Source: Sphingomonas jeddahensis (GTDB lineage: Bacteria; Pseudomonadota; Alphaproteobacteria; Sphingomonadales; Sphingomonadaceae). Taken from it: a stretch of 64,000 nucleotides of DNA. The stretch covers positions 346,791-410,790 of the forward strand of contig NZ_MPSB01000002.1 in assembly GCF_001981525.1 (NCBI RefSeq), given 5' to 3'. Positions 17,181 through 25,090 of this stretch are shown piece by piece. Position 1 is the first letter of the stretch. Every line of letters starts with the position of its first letter. A program made the translations under genes and the position numbers. The notes beneath the pieces are model-generated. The model saw only the letters and a program-made list of their open reading frames with translations. It did no database searches and was not told the origin of the DNA.

Positions 17181-18152
17181 ATGAAGCTGCTGAAACTCGT
17201 CCCTGACGATACCAACATCGATTTCGTCCGCCTGCGCGGCTGGGCGTTCGGCCTGACCCTGCTCCTGTCGGTGCTGGCGATCGGCATTACCTTCACCAAG
17301 GGCCTGAACTTCGGCGTCGATTTCGAGGGCGGCCTGATGATCGAGGAGCGGTTCGCCTCGCCGCCCGACCTCGACAAATTGCGCCAGGTAGTGGGCGCAC
17401 AGGGGCTCGGCGAGGCGTCGATCCAGCAGTTCGGCGATGCGAAGACGCTGACGATCCGCCTGCCGGTGCAGCAGGGCGCCGACGAGGGCGCCACCAATGC
17501 CGCAGTGAAGAAGGTTGAAACGGCGGTGGCGCAGGCGTTCCCAGGCGCGACGTTCAGCCGCTACTCCACCATCTCGGGCAAGGTTTCGGGCGAGTTGATT
17601 CGCAACGGTATTCTCGCCGTCGTGTTGTCGGTGCTGGGCATCGGCCTGTTCGCGATCGTCCGCTTCGAATGGCAGTTCGGCGTGTCGACCATCGCGGCCA
17701 TCGTGCACGACTTGATCATGACGCTAGGCTTCTTCGCGCTGACCCAGTTCGAATTCGACCTCAACATCGTTGCCGCAGTGCTGACCATCATCGGCTATTC
17801 GATCAACGACAAGATCGTGATCGACGACCGGATCCGCGAGAACATGCGCCGCTATCGCAAGATGGATATGCGTGAGATCGTGAACCTTTCGGTCAACGAA
17901 ACGCTGCCGCGCACGGTGATGACCACCGTCACCATCCTGTTGGCGCTCGGCGCGCTGCTGTTCCTGGGTGGGCACGTGCTGCGCGGCTTCACCGCGGCAA
18001 TGATCCTGGGCATCGTCGTCGGCACCTATTCGTCGATCTACGTTTCCTCCTCACTGCTCATCTCGCTCGGCCTGCGCGCCAATCCGGCGCCGACCGCGCC
18101 CGGTCGCGGCGGGATCGAGAATGCGGAGCGCATCGGCCCGCGCGGGGAGTGA
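17181..18152 (+). CDS. secF: Protein translocase subunit SecF
   Basis: A 323-residue partner of SecD. It has a first membrane helix (AFGLTLLLSVLAIGITF), the conserved FGVDFEGGLMIE motif, a short periplasmic domain, and a C-terminal helix bundle with GYSINDKIVIDDRIRENMRR. A palindromic repeat lies in the gap after secD. The Mth938-domain gene begins 7 bp after its stop. Confidence 0.96.
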   Translation: MKLLKLVPDDTNIDFVRLRGWAFGLTLLLSVLAIGITFTKGLNFGVDFEGGLMIEERFASPPDLDKLRQVVGAQGLGEASIQQFGDAKTLTIRLPVQQGADEGATNAAVKKVETAVAQAFPGATFSRYSTISGKVSGELIRNGILAVVLSVLGIGLFAIVRFEWQFGVSTIAAIVHDLIMTLGFFALTQFEFDLNIVAAVLTIIGYSINDKIVIDDRIRENMRRYRKMDMREIVNLSVNETLPRTVMTTVTILLALGALLFLGGHVLRGFTAAMILGIVVGTYSSIYVSSSLLISLGLRANPAPTAPGRGGIENAERIGPRGE

Positions 18153-18159
18153 TTCAGGC

Positions 18160-18534
18160 GTGAAGATCAACCGGGAGCGCGACGGGGGCGGGCCGATCAT
18201 CCGCGGATTCACCCGGACTGGCTTTCGCCTCGACGAAGAGACAGTGCTCGAGGCTGCGCTGCTGACGATCAGGGAAGCGCGAGCTTGGTCCCCGCCCCCG
18301 CTCACCGCGCTGGACGAAGGCGCATTGGCAGCGATCCTGGAACCAGCGCCGGAGTTTGTGCTGATCGGTACAGGCGCGAACCTCGCGCGGCCACCGCGCG
18401 CGCTGGTCGATGCGCTGGAGGCCCGCGGGATGGGGGTGGAGCCGATGGACAGCCGCGCTGCCGCCAGGGCTTGGGGCGTTTTGCGCAGCGAGGGTCGCGA
18501 GATCGCCGCGGCGTTGTACCCGCTGGAGGCGTAA
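18160..18534 (+). CDS. Mth938-domain (NDUFAF3-like) protein
   Basis: A 124-residue protein of the Mth938/DUF498 family: IIRGFTRTGFRLDEE, a LEPAPEFVLIGTGA strand-turn, and MGVEPMDSRAAARAWGVL near the end. Relatives assist complex I assembly in mitochondria (NDUFAF3) and often follow secDF in alphaproteobacteria, as here with 7 bp spacing. GTG at 18160 is the likely start; the longer frame from 18121 lies inside secF. Confidence 0.85.
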   Translation: MKINRERDGGGPIIRGFTRTGFRLDEETVLEAALLTIREARAWSPPPLTALDEGALAAILEPAPEFVLIGTGANLARPPRALVDALEARGMGVEPMDSRAAARAWGVLRSEGREIAAALYPLEA

Positions 18535-18841
18535 CCCCTCGCCCGGTTTAGGCGCGCGCGGGCCCACATCATGTCCTCAGCGTCTGATATAGTCGTCCAT
18601 ACAGCGCGGGCATGGGCGCCGTTCAATCAGGCGCGAACGGCTGGCCTTTCGATACGCGCCGTTATGCTGAGCTTGTTTCGCTATCCACCGTGCAACGACC
18701 CGGCGGAATAACGGGTCCTGCGGCACGTTCGCGTGACGGCGGCTGAGCAGAACAGCCGCTGCCTTTCACTATCGTCATCAACGCCGCACGTACGGCGAAG
18801 GGCGCTGCCCCTCCCCTCGCAAGAAGGGAGGGGGACGGTCA
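18535..18841. other. Convergent intergenic region with a hairpin
   Basis: No gene is supported. Near the right end CCCCTCCC and GGGAGGGG (18808-18815 and 18826-18833) can pair across a 10-base loop. This may act as a terminator between the convergent Mth938 and MFS genes, although no T-run follows on either strand. Confidence 0.4.
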
Positions 18842-20146
18842 TCACGCGGCCGCCGGGCGCCGGGCGAATATGCCGAAACCGGCGATGATCGCGTAGCAGA
18901 TCACCGGCAGGACCAGCGCAAAGGCAAGGCTGCCCGAAGCATCGGCCAGTGTGCCGTAGAGCGGCGGGACCACAGCGCCGCCGACGATCGCAGTGGCGAT
19001 CACGCCCGAGCCCTCGGCGGCGCGCTTACCGAGTCCTTCCGAGGCGAGGCTGAAGATCGTCGGGAACATGATTGAATTGGTCAGCCCCACCGCGATCAGC
19101 GCCCAGCCCGCGGCCGCGCCACTGGTGTTGGCCGAGAAGACGATCAGCGCGATGCCGATCGCGCCGGCGATCGCCAAGACCTTGCCCGGCGAGGCAACGC
19201 GAAGGATGCCGGAGCCAATGAAACGGCCGAGCAGCGCGCCCCCCCAATAGAAAGGCACATAGCTGCCGGCGGTGCCCAGCGGCACGTTCCAGACGGTGGG
19301 TTGGGCGAGATAGACGACAAGGTTGGAGCCGATCGCAACCTCCGCGCCGACATAAAGGAAGATGCACAGCACGCCGAAGGCGAAGCGCGGGCGTGCCAGC
19401 AGCGTCAGCGGGTGGAAGATGGAGCCGCCCTGCTCCTGTTCCTCGTTCAGCCGGTTGCGGCGAGTCCAGACGACCCCTGCGATGACCAGCAGCGCGACAG
19501 CGAGACCGATATAGGTGTGGACGATCACGCGCGAGGATTCGACGCGATAGGCATCGAGCGCAGCCCCACTGAGCGCCGCCGCGCTGACGCCAGCGAGGCC
19601 GCCGAGGATCAGCGTCGAGCCCACATAGGGAAAAATCGTCGTACCGAGCGAGTTGAACGCCTGCGCAAAAGTGAGCCGGCTGCTCGTCGTGCTGGCAGGC
19701 CCGAGCAGGGATATCAGCGGGTTGGCGACGACCTGCACCACCGTGATGCCCGCGCCGAGCACGAACAGGGCGAGCAGGAACATGCCGAACGTCGCCGAGC
19801 TGGACGCCGGGATGAACAGCAAACAACCGACCGTCATCGTGAGAAGGCCGATCGACGCGGTGCGCATATAGCCGGCGCGGCGGACAATCGCGGCGGCAGG
19901 CAGCGAGAACAGCAAATAGGCGAGGAAAAAGGCAGAGTTGACGAGGTTCGCCTGGGCGTGGCTGAGCGTGAACAGCTCCTGAAGCTTCGGCATGACGATA
20001 TCGTTGAGGCTGGTGATGCCGCCGAAGATGAAGAACAACGCAAAGACGAACCAGCGCAAGTCCGGCGCATCGACGTGCGCGCCCTCAGCGGCGTCTGGCA
20101 ATGGGTCGGCGCTGTTGGCGGTGCTTGCGCCGTGAGCAAAGGCCAT
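18842..20146 (-). CDS. Sugar MFS transporter, FHS (fucose/glucose-galactose) family
   Basis: This protein has about 434 residues and 12 predicted membrane helices. The N-terminal half has WFVFALFFIFGGITSLNDIVMPKLQELF and ANLVNSAFFLAYLLFSLPAA, and later VVQVVANPLISLLG and FAQAFNSLGTTIFPYVG. These are hallmarks of the FucP/GluP group of H+- or Na+-coupled sugar importers. The exact sugar cannot be told. ATG 20146 was chosen because GGAGGGG lies upstream and the family starts near here; the longer frame overlaps the neighbouring gene. It stands alone, with no sugar catabolic genes nearby. Confidence 0.88.
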   Translation of the reverse strand: MAFAHGASTANSADPLPDAAEGAHVDAPDLRWFVFALFFIFGGITSLNDIVMPKLQELFTLSHAQANLVNSAFFLAYLLFSLPAAAIVRRAGYMRTASIGLLTMTVGCLLFIPASSSATFGMFLLALFVLGAGITVVQVVANPLISLLGPASTTSSRLTFAQAFNSLGTTIFPYVGSTLILGGLAGVSAAALSGAALDAYRVESSRVIVHTYIGLAVALLVIAGVVWTRRNRLNEEQEQGGSIFHPLTLLARPRFAFGVLCIFLYVGAEVAIGSNLVVYLAQPTVWNVPLGTAGSYVPFYWGGALLGRFIGSGILRVASPGKVLAIAGAIGIALIVFSANTSGAAAGWALIAVGLTNSIMFPTIFSLASEGLGKRAAEGSGVIATAIVGGAVVPPLYGTLADASGSLAFALVLPVICYAIIAGFGIFARRPAAA

Positions 20147-20207
20147 CGAGAAAATCCCCTCCGTGAACGTGTAACCGTTTACCGTGAAAAATCGGCGGGG
20201 CAACGCG

Positions 20208-20912
20208 TCACTGATCGCGCGGGTACCACCATTGAACGGTGACGGGGAATGGCGTCCACGCGCCGGTGCGGATGCCGGCAAAGCGCAGGGCGTCGCCGAT
20301 CCAGGCGTTGCAGGTGCGAATCGCGCTGTAGCGCCCCCGGGCGGTGTAGAAGACGTCATAGCCGAAGTAGCCGCGATGATGCGGGCCGCCGCGGACGAGC
20401 GACGCCTGGATATAAGCAGCGAGGCGGCGATACTCAGCCGGCCGGACCGTCAGCCGCCGTAGCTCACCACCGGGTGGCGGACGCGGAACGTGATCGACGT
20501 GGACCAAGGTGTTTCCGCTACCCACTGCGGCGGCGAGGACGGTGGAGAGTTTCAGATCGGCCCACGTTGGCGTGTGGAGGTAGAAATCACGCTCACCCCA
20601 GCCGACCGAGATGTGATCGTGACCGGCGTACCGCGAGTCGGCGAGGTCGCCGGCAGGGAACACGCTGCGCCAGTCCACCCCCGCGGCCTGCTTGGGCATG
20701 ACGATGCCGGTGTGAACGCCGTTTGATTCGATATAGAGCGTAACGCCCTGCGCGGGCGCGAACCAACGGGCGTTGCTCGTTATGGCGCCCCCAAATAGCC
20801 CGGCGAGCGGATAGGCGAGAATGACCGCGGACGAACTGACCAGAACCTTAGCGACGCGGCGGTGCATGCCACGCCCGGTAGCACGTCCCCGGACGTAGAG
20901 CAGCGGGCACAT
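20208..20912 (-). CDS. DUF2459 / TIGR02117 family protein
   Basis: A 234-residue protein with an N-terminal membrane anchor (VLVSSSAVILAYPLAGLFGGAI). The soluble part has VTLYIESNGVHTGIVMP, VGWGERDFYLHTPTWADL and FGYDVFYTARGRYSAIRTCNAWIGDALR, the conserved pattern of the TIGR02117 family. Its His and Cys residues suggest a cysteine-peptidase-like fold, but function is unproven. ATG 20912 was chosen because GGAGGAACA precedes it; ATG 20867 is an alternative. It diverges from the GNAT gene across 41 bp. Confidence 0.75.
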   Translation of the reverse strand: MCPLLYVRGRATGRGMHRRVAKVLVSSSAVILAYPLAGLFGGAITSNARWFAPAQGVTLYIESNGVHTGIVMPKQAAGVDWRSVFPAGDLADSRYAGHDHISVGWGERDFYLHTPTWADLKLSTVLAAAVGSGNTLVHVDHVPRPPPGGELRRLTVRPAEYRRLAAYIQASLVRGGPHHRGYFGYDVFYTARGRYSAIRTCNAWIGDALRFAGIRTGAWTPFPVTVQWWYPRDQ

Positions 20913-20953
20913 TGTTCCTCCACATGCGGCGCTCAGACCGGCATCAAGGAACC

Positions 20954-21478
20954 ATGACCATCGACCGAGCTGGCACCGCGATTCGCCCCCTGGAGCGTCA
21001 TCACCTGTCGGCCGCGCTCGAGATCCAAGCTCTGGCCTACCCGGCGGCATTGCTGGAGCACGAACGGGCATTTGCAAGCCGGATCACGCTGGCAGGCTCA
21101 TGCTGTCTGGCCGCGACGCGCGACGGCGTTCTGATCGCTTATCTGCTTGCCCATGCCTGGCCTTCGCGCGCGCCGCCGTCGATCGGCAACGTGCTCGCTG
21201 ACCCGGTCGTCGGCGAGGTGCTGTTCATCCACGATCTGGCCGTGTCGCTCACTGGCCGCGGCACTGGCGTGGGGCGACAGTTGGTGTTGCGTGCGTTCGA
21301 TCTGGCGGCGCGCGACGGCTTGGAGCGTGCCGAGTTGATCGCGGTCGAAGGGGCCGCGGGTTATTGGCAGCGACTGGGGTTCACCAGCCCGGAGGTTCCA
21401 GCCGAATCTGCCGGAAAGGTTGCGGCTTATGGGGCTGCCGCTCGCTGGATGGAACGCGATATCGAGCGGCGGAACTGA
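20954..21478 (+). CDS. GNAT family N-acetyltransferase
   Basis: A 174-residue GNAT acyltransferase. It starts with IRPLERHHLSAALEIQALAYP and contains VLFIHDLAVSLTGRGTGVGRQL, whose RGTGVG loop binds the acetyl-CoA pyrophosphate. It ends with the typical GAAGYWQRLGFTSP strand. The substrate is unknown. ATG 20954 follows AAGGAACC; an upstream ATG at 20912 lies in the divergent gene's start region. Confidence 0.85.
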   Translation: MTIDRAGTAIRPLERHHLSAALEIQALAYPAALLEHERAFASRITLAGSCCLAATRDGVLIAYLLAHAWPSRAPPSIGNVLADPVVGEVLFIHDLAVSLTGRGTGVGRQLVLRAFDLAARDGLERAELIAVEGAAGYWQRLGFTSPEVPAESAGKVAAYGAAARWMERDIERRN

Positions 21479-21567
21479 GTAGCCACCGGCTGCGAATGGG
21501 CAGTCTCACCATAACGAAACGGCCGCACCACCGGGCACGGCCGTTAATCGCCAGCGAGACTCTTGCC

Positions 21568-22206
21568 TCAGTTTGGGCGGCCGAGCCCTGCGATAGTGCG
21601 ATCGACCAGAGGACGATCCGCATCCGGCCCAAGCCGCTCAGCAATCAGCTTGGCGGCGGCGCCGGCGGCAGCGGCGGCAGTCCTGGCGCGAACCTCGTTG
21701 ATCGCCGCGCGCTCGGCGGCAGCGATCTTGTCCTCGGCCATCTTGGCGCGGCGGCCGACCAATTCGGCGGCGTCGGCATTCGCCTTGGCGACGATCACTT
21801 CGGCCTCATGGTTAGCCTGCGCAGCCATGTCGGCAGCGGACTTTTCCGCGTCGGCGATCTTGCGGGCATATTCGTCCCGCAGCGCCTCTGCCTCTGCGCG
21901 GAGCGTCCTGGCCTCATCGAGCTGGCGACGAATGTCGGCGATCTGCTTGTCGAGCCCACCGACGAGCATCGCCGGCACCTTCCTCACCAGCAGGATGATG
22001 AGCAGCACCAGCATCGCGAGCGACACAATCACCGTGCCGTTCATGCCGAGCACGCTCGGGTCGACGTGATGGTCGGGGCCGCCCTCCGCGATCGAGGTGC
22101 TCAGCGCCTCGGTGCCATGGGCGTTCATGCCCTCGGCTTCCGCGGCGTGCGCGAGGTTCTCGGCGACCAGCGCCGAGCCGGCGCTCATGATGATGAACTC
22201 AGCCAT
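21568..22206 (-). CDS. atpF: ATP synthase F0 subunit b
   Basis: A 212-residue peripheral-stalk subunit. After an unusually long N-terminal extension of about 45 residues comes one membrane helix (VIVSLAMLVLLIILLVRKVPAML), then a long Ala/Glu/Arg-rich helix (LDEARTLRAEAEALRDEYARKI) typical of subunit b. It overlaps the b' gene by 8 bp and is last in atpI-atpB-atpE-b'-b. The F1 genes are not in the window, as is normal for alphaproteobacteria. Confidence 0.92.
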   Translation of the reverse strand: MAEFIIMSAGSALVAENLAHAAEAEGMNAHGTEALSTSIAEGGPDHHVDPSVLGMNGTVIVSLAMLVLLIILLVRKVPAMLVGGLDKQIADIRRQLDEARTLRAEAEALRDEYARKIADAEKSAADMAAQANHEAEVIVAKANADAAELVGRRAKMAEDKIAAAERAAINEVRARTAAAAAGAAAKLIAERLGPDADRPLVDRTIAGLGRPN

Positions 22207-22693
22207 GCGCCATTGCCGCCTTGACGGCGCCCCTTGCTTCGTCGGTGGACACCGAGACGCCGGAAACACGCGCGACGATGTCCTGCGCCGCCTCCGCCGC
22301 GACCGCCTCGATCTCGTCGAGCGCGCGGGCGGTGGCCGCCTTGATATCTGCCTCGGCCGACGCGATCCGCTGCGCCTGATCGGCACCGGCGGCGGTCAGC
22401 GTCTCCTCGCTTGCCTTGGCGGCACGCTGGCGGGCGTCGGCGATCAACGCCTGCGCCGCTTCACGATTGGCCTGGTCACGCACGCGCCAATCCGCCTCGA
22501 CCTTGTCCGCTTCGTCGCGCGCGGCGGAAGCAGCGGCGAGATCGGCGGCGATCGAGTGGTCGCGCGCGTCGATCGTCTTCTGCACCTTGGGCAGCATGCC
22601 GCGGCCCACGACGAAGAACACGATGCCGAACGTCAGCACCAGCCAGAACAGCTGCGACGCCCAGGTTGCGGCAAGTTGGGAGATCTGAGGCAT
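22199..22693 (-). CDS. atpG: ATP synthase F0 subunit b'
   Basis: A 164-residue second b-type stalk subunit, as in photosynthetic bacteria and alphaproteobacteria. The N-terminus MPQISQLAATWASQLFWLVL is typical of b', with one membrane helix (LVLTFGIVFFVVGRGMLP) and a long coiled-coil helix. It lies 106 bp after atpE, a gap that holds a family B repeat, and overlaps atpF by 8 bp. Confidence 0.9.
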   Translation of the reverse strand: MPQISQLAATWASQLFWLVLTFGIVFFVVGRGMLPKVQKTIDARDHSIAADLAAASAARDEADKVEADWRVRDQANREAAQALIADARQRAAKASEETLTAAGADQAQRIASAEADIKAATARALDEIEAVAAEAAQDIVARVSGVSVSTDEARGAVKAAMAHG

Positions 22694-22757
22694 CTTGAAC
22701 CCTTAGCTCCCTACCGTTCGCGCGGAACCTGGCGAACTGCCCTCAGGAAGGACAAGG

Positions 22758-22781
22758 CTTCGACAGGCTCAGCCCGAACGG
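22758..22781. repeat. Family B palindromic repeat half, inside the ATP synthase operon
   Basis: CTTCGACAGGCTCAGCCCGAACGG is one half of the sphingomonad repeat seen as inverted pairs at 31972-32066, 35005-35095 and 40772-40854. Here it is single, in the gap between atpE and the b' gene. Confidence 0.65.
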
Positions 22782-22799
22782 TGGAGAGGTGGTCTCTTG

Positions 22800-23027
22800 T
22801 TAGGCGACGAAGACCAGGATCATCGCCACGACGAACGAGAGCAGACCGAGAAGCTCGGCACCGGCGAAACCGATGAAGAGACGGCCCTGCTGCGCGTCCG
22901 CCGCACCCGGATTGCGCAGCGCGCCCTCAAGGAACTTGCCGAACACGTTGCCCACGCCGAGCGAGGCGAGACCGGCACCCACAGCGGCCAGACCGGCGCC
23001 GAGCAGCTTTGCGGCTTCTGCGTCCAT
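22800..23027 (-). CDS. atpE: ATP synthase F0 subunit c
   Basis: A 75-residue proteolipid with two membrane helices. Helix one has the Gly-rich packing motif (LGAGLAAVGAGLASLGVGNV) and the loop has RNPGAADAQQG. Helix two carries the proton-binding Glu in FAGAELLGLLSF. The protein forms the rotor ring. It follows atpB in the operon by 50 bp. Confidence 0.96.
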   Translation of the reverse strand: MDAEAAKLLGAGLAAVGAGLASLGVGNVFGKFLEGALRNPGAADAQQGRLFIGFAGAELLGLLSFVVAMILVFVA

Positions 23028-23077
23028 TTCAATAACTCCCTATCAAGATCAAACGGTTGGAAAGAACAGGTAAGAAC

Positions 23078-23881
23078 TTAGTGCAGGTTGACCGCATCGT
23101 TGAGATACAGCGAGGTCAACAGCGCGAAAACGTAAGCCTGGATGCCGGCGACCAGCAGCTCGAGCGCCGAGATGCCGACCATCAGACCGAAGCTGGGAAT
23201 GCCGACCAGCAGCCCGACGCCGAGCCCGGCATTGCCAGCATTGACGACGAACCCGGCCAGCACTTTCAGCAGGATGTGCCCGGCGGTCATCGCGACGAAC
23301 AGTCGCAGGCCGAGGCTGAACGGGCGCACCATGAACGACACGAACTCGATCAGCGGGATCACCGGCAGCAGCCACCAGGGCGTGCCGTGCGGCACGAACA
23401 GGCTGAAGAAGTGCAGGCCGTGGCGCCAGAAGCCGACCACCAGCACGATCGTGAAGCTCAGGATCGCGAGGATCCCGGTGATCGTGAAATGGCTGGTGAA
23501 GGTGAACGGATGCACACCGACTACGCCGAGCGGCAGAAGGCCGAGCACGTTGGCGAACAGGATAAACATGAACAGCGAGAAGACGTAAGGGACGTAGCGC
23601 TTCCCTTCCGGCCCGATGTTCGACGCCAGCATGTTGTCGATGAAGCGCACGAAGCCTTCGACCATCACCTGGCCGCGACCCGGGATCACCTTGCCCTTGG
23701 TGCCCAGCGACATGAAGGCGATCAGCGCCACCGTCGCCACCGCCATCCACATCGCCGAATTGGTGAAGGCGATGTTGTAGCCGGCAATCTGCCAGTCCTG
23801 GGTGCCGAACAACGGCTCGACCAGGAACTGGTGCATCGGATCGATCTTGCCGCCGCCTTCCGCCACGCCTGTTTCCCTCAA
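23078..23881 (-). CDS. atpB: ATP synthase F0 subunit a
   Basis: A 267-residue stator subunit with several membrane helices. It has the essential Arg in PFSLGLRLFVAMTAGHILL and the C-terminal GIQAYVFALLTSLYLNDAVNLH. It forms the proton half-channels against the c ring. It follows atpI at 15 bp. Confidence 0.96.
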   Translation of the reverse strand: MRETGVAEGGGKIDPMHQFLVEPLFGTQDWQIAGYNIAFTNSAMWMAVATVALIAFMSLGTKGKVIPGRGQVMVEGFVRFIDNMLASNIGPEGKRYVPYVFSLFMFILFANVLGLLPLGVVGVHPFTFTSHFTITGILAILSFTIVLVVGFWRHGLHFFSLFVPHGTPWWLLPVIPLIEFVSFMVRPFSLGLRLFVAMTAGHILLKVLAGFVVNAGNAGLGVGLLVGIPSFGLMVGISALELLVAGIQAYVFALLTSLYLNDAVNLH

Positions 23882-23896
23882 CGAAAACGCCCGAAC

Positions 23897-24211
23897 TTAC
23901 GGGCGCTTGGTAGAAATACGAATGATGTTCCTGAACGCGGCGCCCGTCCCGAGGGCGAGCATCACGAGCAGTCCCCAGGGCTGCGTGCCCGCAAACCGGT
24001 CGATCACCCAACCGATCAGCGCGCCGCCGACCATCCCCCCGATCAGTTCGGCCAGCACGCGGTTGCCGAGACGAGATCCGTCATCAGCCGCCGCCTTGCC
24101 CGCCCCTGTCCGGTGCGCCTCGTCCGCCTGCGCCGCCTTTAGCCGCTCGTCGAGCGAGGTAAGGCGTGCATCGGTGCCGAGGGAGTCTGGTCCGGGCTCT
24201 TGCTCAGCCAT
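23897..24211 (-). CDS. atpI: AtpI-like F0 assembly factor
   Basis: A 104-residue protein with a charged N-terminus and two membrane helices (LAELIGGMVGGALIGWVIDRF and GLLVMLALGTGAAFRNI). It matches the AtpI/AtpZ-type gene 1 of F0 operons, thought to help c-ring assembly or Mg2+ handling. The ATG at 24211 fits the family start; the frame to 24274 is an unlikely extension. Confidence 0.85.
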   Translation of the reverse strand: MAEQEPGPDSLGTDARLTSLDERLKAAQADEAHRTGAGKAAADDGSRLGNRVLAELIGGMVGGALIGWVIDRFAGTQPWGLLVMLALGTGAAFRNIIRISTKRP

Positions 24212-24498
24212 TCGCGCGCTCCCCTCTAAGTACTTTTGGGCAGGCGCGAAGAAGCCAAGTGGCGAGCCCGCCAAGGCTTGGGTCGGTTAGCCGGGGGGTC
24301 CGGGGGTGTCAACACTCCCGCAACCTTGTGTTCATGTGTGGGCAAGGCGGGAGAGGTGCGGCTACGCAGCCACTTACGCGTCGTCACCCTGGCCTTGTGC
24401 CGGGGTCCAGGGCGCCGCGCACTCTCCGATGTCGGATGTGCGGAAGCCTGGATGCCGGGACGAGCCCGGCATGACGGATGTGAGTCAGCGCCGAACGA
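24212..24498. other. Intergenic region with a family A palindrome
   Basis: No gene is supported. At 24451-24475 GATGCCGGGACGAGCCCGGC followed by ATGAC forms a palindromic repeat of family A. The region lies upstream of the ATP synthase operon and should hold its promoter. Confidence 0.5.
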
Positions 24499-24882
24499 TC
24501 ACACGCAGCGCGGGTCGCGAGTCGGGGTGCCGGCGCCGCGAGTCGCCCAAGCGCCGTCGGGGGTACGGTACTTCTCGCCCGCCTGCGTCTGCGCGATCAG
24601 ATTGCAGCCGCTGGTGAACGCGAGCTGCTCAACCGTCGCGCCCGAGGCCTGCGCCTTTTGCGTGTACGCCGCCTTGCGCTGGATGTTGATCGCATTGACC
24701 AAAGCGCGCAGCTGTGCCGAGCCGCTGCCGACTACGCCGAGGTAGCCGTCGGGCTGTTCGCCCACCTGCCCCGCGGCACGCGCGGCGGCATAAGCGGGAT
24801 CGCGCTGCGCCCAGGCGGCGGCCGACACGCCGGCCAGCGCTAGCGCGCCCGCCGTCATCAGCAATGCCTTCTTGGTCATCAT
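24499..24882 (-). CDS. YdbL family (DUF1318) periplasmic protein
   Basis: A 127-residue exported protein with a signal peptide (ALLMTAGALALAGVSAAAWA) and the DUF1318 core (AARAAGQVGEQPDGYLGVV, then VNAINIQRKAAYTQKAQ). It has two cysteines near the end. In E. coli, YdbL is a periplasmic partner that affects formation of the YdbH-YnbE complex. The operon order ydbH-ynbE-ydbL is kept here. Confidence 0.85.
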   Translation of the reverse strand: MMTKKALLMTAGALALAGVSAAAWAQRDPAYAAARAAGQVGEQPDGYLGVVGSGSAQLRALVNAINIQRKAAYTQKAQASGATVEQLAFTSGCNLIAQTQAGEKYRTPDGAWATRGAGTPTRDPRCV

Positions 24883-24883
24883 C

Positions 24884-25090
24884 TCAAAATATCCCCGGAT
24901 TCTGTTTGATCAGCGATTTGGCCTCATTGTCGAGGCGGTACACCACTTCCTGAGTCACGCTGATGTTGAGGTTGATCACGATCGGCTTGTCGGGCGCGGC
25001 GACATTGACGCAGCCACTCGCCACCAGACCCAATCCGATCGCGCCCTTCTTCACCATCGTAGAAATCGTATGCCCCCGGTGATTCTTCAA
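24884..25090 (-). CDS. YnbE-like outer-membrane lipoprotein
   Basis: A 68-residue small lipoprotein with a lipobox-like LGLVASGC (Cys at 27) and the YnbE core PIVINLNISVTQEVVYRLDNEA. In E. coli, YnbE multimerises and joins the C-terminus of the AsmA-like protein YdbH to the outer membrane, completing a phospholipid bridge. The start overlaps the ydbH stop by 4 bp. M12 (25057) is an alternative start. Confidence 0.85.
   Translation of the reverse strand: MKNHRGHTISTMVKKGAIGLGLVASGCVNVAAPDKPIVINLNISVTQEVVYRLDNEAKSLIKQNPGIF

Noticed and set aside
18535..18841. Small RNA such as 4.5S RNA in the gap
   Set aside because: The conserved GGAAGGAAGCAG-type core of SRP RNA is absent and no promoter-terminator pair frames an RNA.
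23057..24142. 361-codon plus-strand ORF over atpB
   Set aside because: It is complementary to atpB and atpI, which have clear family motifs; the translation is an Arg/Glu/His repeat typical of shadows.
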